Origin: Halodesulfovibrio sp. | GTDB taxonomy: Bacteria > Desulfobacterota > Desulfovibrionia > Desulfovibrionales > Desulfovibrionaceae | Length of the DNA: 64,000 nucleotides | Assembly: GCF_025210605.1 (NCBI RefSeq) | Contig: NZ_JAOARI010000027.1 | Span: forward strand, 87,870-151,869 | Direction: 5' to 3' | Shown: one piece after another, positions 57,801 through 61,197 of the stretch | How positions within the stretch are numbered: the stretch's first letter is position 1 | Layout of the letters: every line of letters starts with the position of its first letter | Position numbers and translations under genes: made by a program | Notes under the pieces: model-generated | What the model was told of the DNA's origin: nothing | Database searches by the model: none | What the model saw: only the letters and a program-made list of their open reading frames with translations

Positions 57801-59070
57801 ATTTATTGCCGGAACGAATCTGCTCAATAACGAAAGAGCCTTGCATATCAGCAAGGTTATCAATCTTCAGATTCATGTTACCACGAACTGTCGCAGCAAC
57901 ATCGCTGGCAAGGTCGATTGAGACTGCCCCGACAGCTCGGTTAATATCAGCGCCGGTTGTGTTGAAAGTATAGGTTGCAGAGCCGGACATAACAACGCCT
58001 GTCAGCCCATCCATACGAACATCACCAGTCAACGAGCCTGCAACTCCGCTATCCGTAACAAACAATGCACCGGAGGCATTCACTAGAGAAATTGAGGCAT
58101 CGCCGCCTTCAATCTCAGCGGTAAGGTTGGAGACAAGAACCTCATACCCAGAGTGGTCATCAGCAAAAGAGAATGTAAATTCACCCGCAAGCGTTTGCCC
58201 TGCCATGGAAAACGAGCCATTGACAGTGACAGAGTCGATATTGGCAGCATCCGCTATAAAATCAAGGTACTTGACGAGTTCTTCGCTGTCTGCAAACTCC
58301 GGCATCATACCACCTGGAGTTTCAATAACTTCAAGCTGAAGCTTGTTTGCAGAGTAGATAGGTCTAAAGCTCAAGCCATTGCCAAGCTCAAGCCCTTTAT
58401 ATTCAGAAAACTTTCCGGAGTAGCTAGTATAATTGATGATGTCGTAAACCTGTCCGGCAGTGGGGGTAAAATTGCCGAGCAGTTTTATTTCTAATGTTCC
58501 ATCAAAGGTAGCATTACCTGCAACATTAATCTGGTCAAAGCCGTTGGCATCACCAGCATTACCTGTCCCAGCAACTTCCATTACCAGTGTACCATCAGCA
58601 GTTTGTGAGTAAGCCTCTACAGACTGTACTCCCGGAGAGTTACCGGGAGAAACTTTTCCGTCATTGACTACAGAGCCTCTAATACTGCCGGAACCGGTGA
58701 GGATTTCATCACCGTCAACGACAAGTCCGTTAGGAGCTTCTAAGGCTTGATCTGGCGTAAGGTGAATATCAGTCAGCCCAGCATTTTCAGGATGGATTTC
58801 AGCAGCAGTTGCTGACTGTTTAGGGAGAACGCCGTCATGTTGCAAGTCAACCAGTGCACCATCAACTTCTGGTTGATAGTCTTTGATTCCAGCTACTTTT
58901 TCGACAGATTTTTCATTGGCTGTAAGAACATCTGCACCTGCTTCATCTGAACTGCCTGCATCATTCGGCTGTTCCACTGGCTCGATCATTGCCTCACCAG
59001 AAAGAAGAATACGCTGTTCCAATTTATCAAAACACCAGTTGCTAACCGGATACTCGAACTTTTTAGTCAT
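36820..59070 (-). CDS. Giant surface protein, 7,416 aa, LEPR-XLL motif and RTX repeats
   Basis: A single uninterrupted frame with GGGGGGAC before the ATG. Residues 14-25 (FDKLEQRILLSG) match the LEPR-XLL motif found at the N-terminus of very large exported proteins, and there is no Sec signal peptide. Residues 120-250 have autotransporter-type beta strands (GSIRGSVVNDGKVSPGNSPG). EF-hand-like loops occur near 1513, 1747 and 2307. An RTX block lies at about 2440-2553, and beta-helix, haemagglutinin-like repeats dominate from 2560 onward. A possible C-type-lectin-like region is at 5049-5238, an acidic linker at about 5490-5567, three 43-aa repeats at 6671-6810 and an acidic tail in the last 250. 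It is probably a calcium-dependent adhesin exported by the downstream genes. Confidence 0.95.
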   Translation of the reverse strand: MTKKFEYPVSNWCFDKLEQRILLSGEAMIEPVEQPNDAGSSDEAGADVLTANEKSVEKVAGIKDYQPEVDGALVDLQHDGVLPKQSATAAEIHPENAGLTDIHLTPDQALEAPNGLVVDGDEILTGSGSIRGSVVNDGKVSPGNSPGVQSVEAYSQTADGTLVMEVAGTGNAGDANGFDQINVAGNATFDGTLEIKLLGNFTPTAGQVYDIINYTSYSGKFSEYKGLELGNGLSFRPIYSANKLQLEVIETPGGMMPEFADSEELVKYLDFIADAANIDSVTVNGSFSMAGQTLAGEFTFSFADDHSGYEVLVSNLTAEIEGGDASISLVNASGALFVTDSGVAGSLTGDVRMDGLTGVVMSGSATYTFNTTGADINRAVGAVSIDLASDVAATVRGNMNLKIDNLADMQGSFVIEQIRSGNKSSLRIDGSAITSRIGSGATLSNGWVAMVVTNGDSGMAGYALSGSADVALSSGSGITMSSTATLKANTLRRTVDESFNISGTQRAIKFDAVDQVHLLDVGNLDMTLNAALATQLDAAAQRITSLKDKLVASVDEDGNITEPSILAETIPGTDATLESLLGMTDLFKIGDYIRAYLKTITGADLTGDAATIPVGDYSATGGVPTLQGLYAYLKAEWTPAQTGGLVLGLVDDGFKLGFNKTITTRKSIEIDFGKKVSGYGLTLDDKLVVDVDVANKVDFGVVVDWNTGNATFELGNMDYEIRADLHNLQLDASYGALAVQLGNDSRGASLEINLTGRLGLDSSNTFTNTVISDRICAELPVFATIGGESLGGGEPATIVVEGSPLTSNDEFNYRVKNFDSFKGFSSFTVGDLILMFPEFMDMLESMQNSDSFAKKIPFVEGTLDQVFNFASGFDKAVYSKIDFNRPQITLLDNLSGTVTKGTTEMVVGDGITLTSALLNQYVTFEDGVTRQIRSIDLDTRTITFNRAFKVDASLSGLSVKTKKEQIKTVQEFTNAINKAGILPAGMTVEYDVATGKFTIPIAFEHNLTPLEKELVFDFDMGELSGLNTTAKGVIKPTVRGGFKLFFDLGDASVSGKDGSIQKGKTTFTSDSANFDDSLVGYTLEIDGYTYKVVSVTNSTTLELDQAATVAVSGAAYVLNEAARIGVEDVRISADMSLTVNDPVVAAKIGYLGVTVGGGGSGSKIQVLSSATGSLTKDSGSKQFTIDEITSGSFMDSFAINLTGSASAVLKRLTVNPGLGSDIPVNDTAQVALYVQDFITPGSTVKVSQPIANAFDLKNYVDSGKATANDTVLVTPDLGDSFAFKDASFLDIIRALRMGIDFIEQGVGQNDFYNANIPLINTSLADTLSLADDFLAVLERAGANPAGTLQEVESCIEKALGISEDNNADTFDQSFALYLGEGGILGIHLDYKQFFSKLFTFNLDLKTLQNLAGGQLAALAGLDMLSDKQGRGAAANIKLDGFFDLQLDAGLRFPDDSEPEIFLFDSDPDNSAVKRGTKATLAYRVEGTDLNMAFDAGPLSLGVEGGVAVIDGDGRVDTKDDYATLVVHLDQLATDALEAGLAADELARIPETDDGRFMFDVYKDGKNLGPELLKFNLKPEVSGRLFVDLPVRLDFGGIENNFSQHLIVSMAPGADLGDLMPALNAPDGISVQPIVKIQTPNIVQKFEDLGGSFGLMSILNDPGIIIDGIDDSLAMIQDVFLDGFGVKLPLIGDVLGDFSGFINDIRIDLLADLRQNLTIEGGLIRLVQQSYFDVFSTKLHILQDSDRDGDIDIDDVLVGWYDTNSVKLGDWALDGEIPIDVDSIQFDMKLGGNIVGANVDIPLDIDLPGFNLELDGGFALDMDWSLDFGTGISGAEGFYMVAQNDDDPEFQVDVDILLDSDVKTKAIEAFNGVGKLAFFKATLTDKDHNTNQAGFQASGLRGSYQMDFVGDKRGRMGLNYLNSTPMDKVFVDEFDVDTDINMGIVLEVDSDKVPMPKLVADLVIDWDYSSVTGMDEADIGFKHFGIDVDSLVNDFLLPITEQVSDVLSPLDPVISSLYTKVPGLDMIGVHNVMDVIDTCMQLQGKSAMDWGFVKAVKAMIDMPDTVRGWADNGGIIYLGDITGLGTDNTSAQEKQSPEDQQKLAKLEAQEDSVDKTGNGGAGEKSARTGFRYMEYITDLSNWMSILTGGDATLFTYEMPIMKQAASVDVPIYGVKMGPAKFGVFATGDISLAADMAFGYDTSGLRKSMNSGNPIDAFDGFYVSNVTMPEFRDGAIVPGTGGMPKPEVMFDVSIGLEAGVNAGVVAGGLTGEIIFDADLDLKDIEKSVLTKDAQGYVTKVDYEDDGKVRMSEIMTMYGYEGKGYVKGFGNLFNLETETRVEANAYVDVKIPIVGKKRVIDQNLFKKTLYEKDVMAPTVKPTLGVVNGGVLTINAGSLAGDREYFNTDDFGESFWLYGDSGEVAIEFDGWYQTYSNVNKVVIDLGDGDDMLDASRLSGVFVDVRGGAGDDVILLGDGGGRVRGEDGNDTITVMSGNTGTILDGGAGKDKLTGAAGDDTLIGGSGNDRLYGNAGADSLEGGSGADQLRGGAGNDTYVFKDNYGSDRFSDTQGEISLDFSGVTAGLDISVGRNGVSAVNADSGEFRISTGKVTSIVLGSGDDNVRINSFVDWSVDITDNGGNDDYRFTMGRSQARGASGTYNVTDTLGDFDEVIATQTRLDKAIFINSGQVDNGREVVNFDAGIDRLTLAGKGSNYNGSEIKSFGGDVFYDTKASNNISNLGSTGFRAVADEVRMDSAVKASHVILDSLSTLTVDERLIATSNGYVDIRAYGNDADIIFDADVIVSAGSGDAGDGAGWIRMISADGSILRGASGAEILAAGSYLQLKAHNAIGTKSSALLTKVKDLTAVTNARGAGDIVITESDDVNVIVERAVSGVEDAGFRFDTAHGEDHWESSVEWDDAATADWTTLLQRGRTDYAVEVGNGDFVLTQTGKDALLTLESGVIHTKKADGDITLTVDDIDFKSGAEKVIGTGDLNIRANQQAWKYLFGYAAEAPLTGAELARDDVANLHTMSMGMRDFAALADGFNKITIGRADAGNTMVIGDLLHATHVKRTPSVARDVQATLRDHTVFQSADIQIAGDVRADNNTVEFHGTTMSVRPQNYHDPIGLPDSGVRGENVIINVTDQLHVGGWVIGDDLIDIDVTASTGTNPTSSGAYVQPPNGIHSFFMDSGARIESLNANSRIDINTSHAMQAAGTVEAKGNASAINITAGTDFLLNEGGRLVTQGADSRISVDAGGVLALNSGSATFAGIRFAADGITPILTGANADISLSSGNEMLIAGSLTVSGGLAVSSGASVHDNAEYGDPDHASYLAQYTIYNKSAYFKNLKQLDADHYLADHDSGYGLMVTGTVTSLGENRKVVLGSNDDFILRGNIHVTGENSDLTLHSDSFTYIEGFVDTTDDLTVLGGIGTDGTDHGGSDMHSTSVYLHDTAQMRTTGNDADIVVKGSKDVDVYGVLLAGGSVGKSGVIWSGLGADLSVSAGEQLLLGSGLLAAGNVAVKGGTPGSDDEKRGLLVTTAGGMTARGYQNEGGNITITGSGNMEMMGTLVAGGSLVQNFDDDGNLLSQHVNWSGVAGQVDIDVQGQAFIGGNTVTKGGTPTTTGGYIHSAGDVTIEGGMNDSGMGVRVHGASEIAVKKADGNITITSAGDAEIIGLLAAGGQVNQVRDASGVYQGRIIETFGGASAIRIEAEKQIRVGVGLKAGRSIDLVGGTGSADTNSRYADRGIVLQGSAQLETWLENSTINLNAPGRIDVLAPAHTNEILAKAWPYAANGVLPQDVTLDLVLDKVSYDISATVTLSAADTADNTSINDLLKDIQAALEAADWKITRSDVDTYTVGDSYTDFADDPSSALVDPDMKVKLRDGRLILTGPYSMTLKSSSVNADLLGFDTVSDDLTSGLYYAIDARNAGSVVNLGAENGPNQKIYVAGKVIANKAINMYSGTSPDGKDIDIDATGVLETVNGSIKFNAGENGEIWGDIIAGGEGSDIILNADTSLTIRGNLKAYDDVIITGGSVQSEGQESLRVEGTSKILSTGGGGELKLSGVNDVVINGVVGTGSNTLSAVDVSSEHGKVTVLKESGLITADTGLTISGKDVDIQGVIQSTAQNIDGAEVDIRAQRNLTVQANINVQADLALHAGNTVDIFNSVIKVESADSTLTVTSDGDITSSKGAIASGHKSVPDGDYYYQGATIQGTGIVTFDAADELTIGNAVRVGTSEANSKIVLEGSTVTVIGSALAGATFEKDSEKWTGADSTLDINASERVNVGGEILNEKLIATQQGGTLQSSGDLTIDVVGGSNAVSLSQNSLSSITADALEPPVVTPEAGGDKEHEAQVSDAPSSHVVINTDHGIVVNGLIQANDAAGTVSITTGDQAHFNGVVEAGRNITVTAGDDDTGISILSEDHVYKRDSSGTYFVDTNGRLMDGLGNLVNADGNYVDEAGVLLADGTSPVKGADPVRLSGATFDVAAGGTIDFSAVDDIYLGGQVGRPVSKDGKISVNPVEINIASSAGNSKIGGLVNALNKVTVTGKDATVLAGGVVRTRSDIGEVFFNVSGNILVAGDDGVKGAGMVTAAERVHFFGDNVRLDGNISATADADSLILANGVASVIVGGKLVSQGNIELRGGVGADWTEEQLTAASVDVSSLGDAYVKVVGAGSVHSEGDINITAGGDFGVASEAQLGEGQKSIQVPIITNKAHKVKVVTGYNQIADGFITVPEVTWITTTVSEQTGSTEFKDGVSFKTMDVTLTQVGYYKASTNVTRQYFIEGSGGDYSNDDVNWDATGASDPRLNRSGYCGFNTLNDLQRAAVLKHLGFKALYNFSSSNHKLHRVINGNATEDNWTPKWLTNAQEIVHINVAGWNDKYIRMPKDAAKDVLSVMSKGDISKKDVLVGQAHEEATVTYTQVGSAHTASTYYEKEPWETDGNGSVRVDVTDDDGEDARWTVSYKTGSGKMYYTLNDGHTGSHVDIPDWTIPSDPADTLKTHDGNSGGNLSDLKATGLSKYFSETESLSNKTVVRQYSKVVGVDNAGGGYVARQYVIPMDGYLAKFYRQFDAAVQAATAQGGKLVQFNSDTERLHVEKIVKDLAKSKGYVTLATMNFILGGYGDTATYKEPKIEGLFDYLQPFMKYHWNNDTEVSADSTQWYHYSTYNKPPHTSSGIGMQPNLERDAQLFKHLMWRPRHDGYEIDNTQMVYSGIGDDMYSSSMGGDYGSGWSGLGIIVEIDPKLTAQNVTEEFKDYSYDWASHDEGVYDKRKTLHYSYTSQTVDHYGSRPEYRTYDTTTKAVKDKQITVWRNEAVYGDQNVFTTERVMDEKLVGWGKFDSNALEAKGDINVVTGDDISVSGQVKGIGDASTVTMTAGGDITVDGAAPSGGAGDEISAEALIESPGEIRFDAVGTITFGDASAVRTTLDETDVIVNAGADAVLNGDMEVLDSIVVQANDDINVGGHLKAANYIDIHAGQDGTGGFTGSEGSLLEVTATPDPVEPEAGAHEESNTGGNAEFAESGGARASEKEAVSDEEKGASDSGDVVHANDADADSVSEGDSGESSPVLLERKKGSVYLTSGKDSGDMLLTGASITSLGSVELTAEGGAVKQTGGVIESAELIGLSKNGFTANTSIDTLTVSNTGDGGLSIVNSKALNIADFDTADGGISVTTFGALNAGRLTTAGMGDDDDISIRVYGAGVTYDTIAVGEGGDGDISIKVQGSITNTGSESRMIGDEIAIEVPGEIDIVTVANSLDLHSYQLGDITVRDISDDGVNLKNIVAGEGEVSVTAAGDVGVKNVHVISERRDFSLTSGGRIFGLNNGNQPMIIADQLSMSAQTGIEGLTTRINELLDVQTATGDISFVNTEDATDNRADLTVTKVITGDGNISLTTDGVLMAYNAHAGGADSELLLRSTGSSVVVRDTGAEQGIWSGSVLELDAAGKLDLEVNVDAENDLTLRSGEMFVIPTTGTYRADNITIESDENITLENDLVFGGGKIEFISKRDVVLTGSISSSDGSAVDLLKVTATAENPQVVYKRDADLQYVMRKNTAGDVVLETPSGHLVQHKHKGLYAYKAYYAPKIEGASLNDPRIQPRIITVLTQNADGTGTIYALDGTTVLERDIFDAHGNKVLTAKRYTILDKDSVDVTSHINPNDYQYVTITKASSKIALNVGDKQFDRFEISAGGTTGVIEIDANSDLIFEDGFIRASAEIDITTTGKLTAGENVIGGYNGDNPEIIKLTSGKDMVVDSELSVVDGQRWIENGMKPIEGSITLSSGGTITSTVEKAVARGTKLKTSSASDVALTTNVDKLDATVHGTGKLKIADRGSLHVEKAHIAQGMIDISAQSDLEIADAKMFANAISNTVVLTSFSSDVYVDSVSAGSQGLVVINAKGALKELSPNDPDNDITANTLLALTDATTTDVEYQAPTHIIGRNQDINLEINSDFYLFGDFGGNVNLQVHGTLYISDTSAKNYNLQVDEVSRVEGDLVTTGVLDLDAEGVELANGASLSGNAMTLAARSEKLTMADGSSITAGAGGMSVTTSGDMVLHDVSSGADINLLSTDGAILDGNSDESANITAEGNAWLNAKNGIGVAGGEDFDITVKGTLGARVTSGGIAIHDTATITVGDRNIQAVSGAVNLVADNDLAINGAVTSGDNAIALSGENVRLHAAGSINASSDVNIVASTGAFEQNASATITSTGAGVSVDAKTEVTVASITADGDISIDAQTGAVAQDTASLLTSSNGGVTITAEKDVNVAAITTKGDVTVTSQAGTFDQNASSSITSSDGGVTVEAGNAANIRSISAEGNVLVTSRTGTIFDLSEADSAAITSLSGVINLTAAVDVGKVDKAMSVDGKVAADAENDIYLEGINGLRTGTGGITSHGGNVELSSTGEIDISHDVTVADGTLSIDGDSLQLKGSVVADSVTAVIAKLTSIAAEGSLAATDGSVEVTSGSIVQAGKIQAEGSNDITVTSTEGSIEMIDEAGTGVGGALITGDGTITYVSATDLKAGTFESKKDVYLTAQDGSIVDAFDDAPVKFDAADFAKATLNVVAENLFAEATGKIGDPEGNALDVQVKNLSALSGEGTHIWARGGVQLVDPGLIVDGDGDLILYTDGDVTYDPDATTDPLYGVTGEGKTSFTTGFVVPPVAPSSGGSHGNWDTDSDSTADNSENSNPLSGATSTTQPSSYLEMLKDRNDDSQQMAGENVALSQQASVLSDVFGEDLPQRILEDMFEESGLHLAENAQERFDEGTSKQQIISGSSLVEEIAEARGSYRESLIGDASGDRESLDSSRMSLLSELQSESADTSVLDLRFGEADKIFDSPVFGEERNGSVESVERTFFMDRNEGDFLQNTRPASELGILPMVDERDVDGLIQISEDIPGVQGGAASEDFVSEDGALLQGLQPVEPEVSSEPVSDSQ
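38640..39070 (-). repeat. Three to four 43-residue tandem repeats in the giant protein
   Basis: The period is 129 bp. Units start at GNVLVTSRTG (about 38660), GDVTVTSQAG (38789), GDISIDAQTG (38918) and SDVNIVASTG (39047). Each continues with F/VxQ(N/D)xxSxxTSxxGGVxVxAxxxVxVxxI. The regular V/I alternation fits a right-handed beta-helix coil pair. Confidence 0.75.
43355..43925 (-). other. Possible C-type-lectin-like domain inside the giant protein
   Basis: The segment begins with a helix and AQGGKLVQFNSDTER, resembles the GGhLvtinSxxEn pattern of lectin-like folds, continues with LGGYGD and several Trp residues, and ends SGLGIIVEID, like the closing strand of that fold. The usual disulfide cysteines are absent. 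It sits in an aromatic, non-repetitive island within the repeat region. Confidence 0.4.
51395..51760 (-). repeat. RTX calcium-binding nonapeptide block in the giant protein
   Basis: Repeats of GGxGxDxhx appear: GGAGDDVIL, GEDGNDTITV, GGAGKDKLTG, AAGDDTLIG, GSGNDRLYG, NAGADSLEG, GSGADQLRG and GAGNDTYVF. Such blocks fold on Ca2+ outside the cell and are classic for substrates of type I secretion. Confidence 0.92.
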
Positions 59071-59820
59071 ACTTGTCCCCCCAAACTGATATCACAATTG
59101 ATGTGAACATCAGACACCGCACAATACGTTCACCATTGCACGAAGTTTTTATGTATTCCAACAAGCGTTATTCTTATTATAATGTAATTAATTTCAAACG
59201 CTTATTTTTTATAATTTGGGCGAAGTATACCAAAACAAAAAGGTGGGTCAATTCTGAAAAAAAGTTCCTGTATCCTCTCCACTCCAGCGACAAGCACACT
59301 CTGCACTCGGAAATTTTGTTCAATACACCATTCAACACCCTGAAAAAGTCGGAAATAAATTTCCGATACACAGAGTAATACTAACTATTATTTCAGTGTT
59401 GCACACCTCAAACTACAACCAGCAAAAAAGAAAGAAAACACATGAGGGTAACTACACTATTGCAAGTTCCTCGAAAATATTTTGTACAGCAGGCAACTGT
59501 TGTCTACTAAGCATCAGCCATGCTATTTTCTACATACAAAACCCTTTTATGTGTAATCATCAGTGACGTATTTTCACTCTAGTTGATAACAATCACAATC
59601 CCTCAGAATGCCATACGGTATCCTTACGTATAGAGAAGCACATACAACTCGCAACACTACGGCACAATAAATTTGTAACTGTTTTCAAAAAGCCCTTTGC
59701 ACTATACATTCTACATTTTGTTTTTTTTGCAAGAACATCCTACCTTGTTTACTTAACATTTTTTAGCTAACTATACTCTGTGAGCTAAAGTATTAAAGAG
59801 CAAATGTGAAAAGGATATGC
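59071..59820. promoter_or_regulatory. Divergent regulatory region between the giant gene and the response regulator
   Basis: This 750-bp AT-rich region has no supported gene. It must hold the promoter of the giant gene (minus) and of the two-component pair (plus). Candidate operators are AAGCGTT / AACGCTT arms at 59163-59169 and 59197-59203, flanking AT-rich DNA, and a TGATGT-GA-ACATCA dyad at 59099-59112 in the giant-gene leader, 29 bp before its ATG. No sigma-54 motif was found on either strand. Confidence 0.5.
59748..59777 (+). promoter_or_regulatory. Putative promoter of the response regulator gene
   Basis: TTTACT (59748-59753) and TATACT (59772-59777) are separated by 18 bp, 43 bp before the chosen ATG. 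Two AGCTAA copies flank the -10. It is a plausible sigma-70 promoter only. Confidence 0.4.
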
Positions 59821-61149
59821 ATGAAAAAAACATTTAAAATACTGATTGTAGAAGATGATGTCATCGATGCCCGATTCATCGAGAATGTTGTTGTTTCCGC
59901 AGGATTCGATGCACAAATAGCACATAGCTCTGAAAATGCTCTTACAGCTCTAAGCCAAACAACGTATGACCTTGTTCTTGTCGATCTAAAAATGATTGAT
60001 ATGAGCGGCATTCAAATTCTTGCGTTAATCAAGCGCTACTATCCCAGCACTGAAGTCATCATAATTACCGCGCATGCATCAATCGATACAGCTGTTGAAT
60101 CCATACGTATGGGGGCACACTCATATTTCATAAAGGGTGAACCCACCCGCAAGCTTCTTGACGAAATAAAAACAATAGCAGGCAAGCAGGACGCTACTGA
60201 TTCTGATAGGTTTTCAAACTCCCAATCAGGGCTTGCGCGTCTGAGAACTCGCGGCACGACGTTTTCCAATACTCTTTCTCAAGCTGAAGTGCTTGCTACT
60301 ACAGGTATGAACACGTTGATTACAGGGGCACATGGAACGGGAAAAAAAGTTTTGGCTCAGCACATGAGTAGGTACAATCGACACAAAAGTGCTTCTGTCT
60401 ATGAAATTGATTTTTGCCCTACGACTGGAAACCTACCTTTGCAGGCATCAGCGGCAATATATGGCTTAAGCAACTTTCTCAAAAAAAACGAGCGTAACGG
60501 AGTATGTCTTTTTGTAAATATCGACCACGCGGAGCCAGCAACTCTCAATGAGTTACTTGCTGTATTGAACAAGCAGCTCCCCAAACACCAAACCAAAAAA
60601 CAGTCAGTGTCTGTCATATCAACTTGTAGCGTTCAATCGGCTTCAAGCCTGAACACTACATATGGCGCAGCGAACTTTTTCCGTTACTGGGGAATTAAAC
60701 TTGAGCTTCCTGAAATCGCAGAGCGAAGAGAAGATATACCGCTCATCATCGAGCACATCCTCAACAACTTGTGTTCCAAGCATAATGCAGCTGAAATGAC
60801 TATAGATGCAAAGTTACTTCACTACCTTTCAGAATCTTTTTTTGTGGGAGAGTTTGCAGGGCTGGAAAAACTTGTCGAACGACTTTTTGAGGCAGCTTCT
60901 GGGAAAAAACTCACATTGGAACTTATGGAGCACATCAAAACAGATGACATTCTCCTTTTGCAAAAACATCCATTTTCTCCCGGCGAGCCATCATCATTAA
61001 AAGATGCCCGTGAGCAGTCCGAAAGAACATTCATCAATACCATCTATAACCGTTGTGGAAGAAACAAAACACGGGCAGCAGCAGCACTCGGAATCTCATC
61101 GCGCCAGTTATACAACATGCTCAAAAAATACCACCTCGAAAAAGTATAA
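59821..61149 (+). CDS. Response regulator with degenerate NtrC-type AAA+ domain and Fis HTH
   Basis: A 442-aa protein. The receiver domain (5-120) has EDD at 11-13, phospho-acceptor Asp55 in LVLVDLKM and a late IKGE in place of the usual Lys-Pro. The AAA+ region (about 140-370) keeps a P-loop-like GAHGTGKK, but the GAFTGA loop that contacts sigma-54 is missing, the Walker B region reads CLFVNIDHAE, and the region is shortened. A Fis-type HTH ends the protein (NKTRAAAALGISSRQLYNML). It is therefore probably a DNA-binding regulator that does not activate sigma-54. The ATG at 59821 has AAGGA upstream. The hybrid kinase gene follows. Confidence 0.9.
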   Translation: MKKTFKILIVEDDVIDARFIENVVVSAGFDAQIAHSSENALTALSQTTYDLVLVDLKMIDMSGIQILALIKRYYPSTEVIIITAHASIDTAVESIRMGAHSYFIKGEPTRKLLDEIKTIAGKQDATDSDRFSNSQSGLARLRTRGTTFSNTLSQAEVLATTGMNTLITGAHGTGKKVLAQHMSRYNRHKSASVYEIDFCPTTGNLPLQASAAIYGLSNFLKKNERNGVCLFVNIDHAEPATLNELLAVLNKQLPKHQTKKQSVSVISTCSVQSASSLNTTYGAANFFRYWGIKLELPEIAERREDIPLIIEHILNNLCSKHNAAEMTIDAKLLHYLSESFFVGEFAGLEKLVERLFEAASGKKLTLELMEHIKTDDILLLQKHPFSPGEPSSLKDAREQSERTFINTIYNRCGRNKTRAAAALGISSRQLYNMLKKYHLEKV

Positions 61150-61197
61150 GCAGCCGCTACAGATCATACCTATCAGCAAGTAAAAAAGGACATTTCG

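Noticed and set aside
36820..59070. Possible frameshift or fusion artefact in the 22-kb gene
   Set aside because: The frame is continuous with consistent repeat character, a good start site and no internal stop.
59099..59112. CRP/FNR binding site before the giant gene
   Set aside because: The half-sites TCACA and TGTGA are in the reverse order and wrong spacing for such a site.
59071..59820. Sigma-54 promoter expected next to an NtrC-like regulator
   Set aside because: No TGGCAC-N5-TTGC-like element was seen on either strand.
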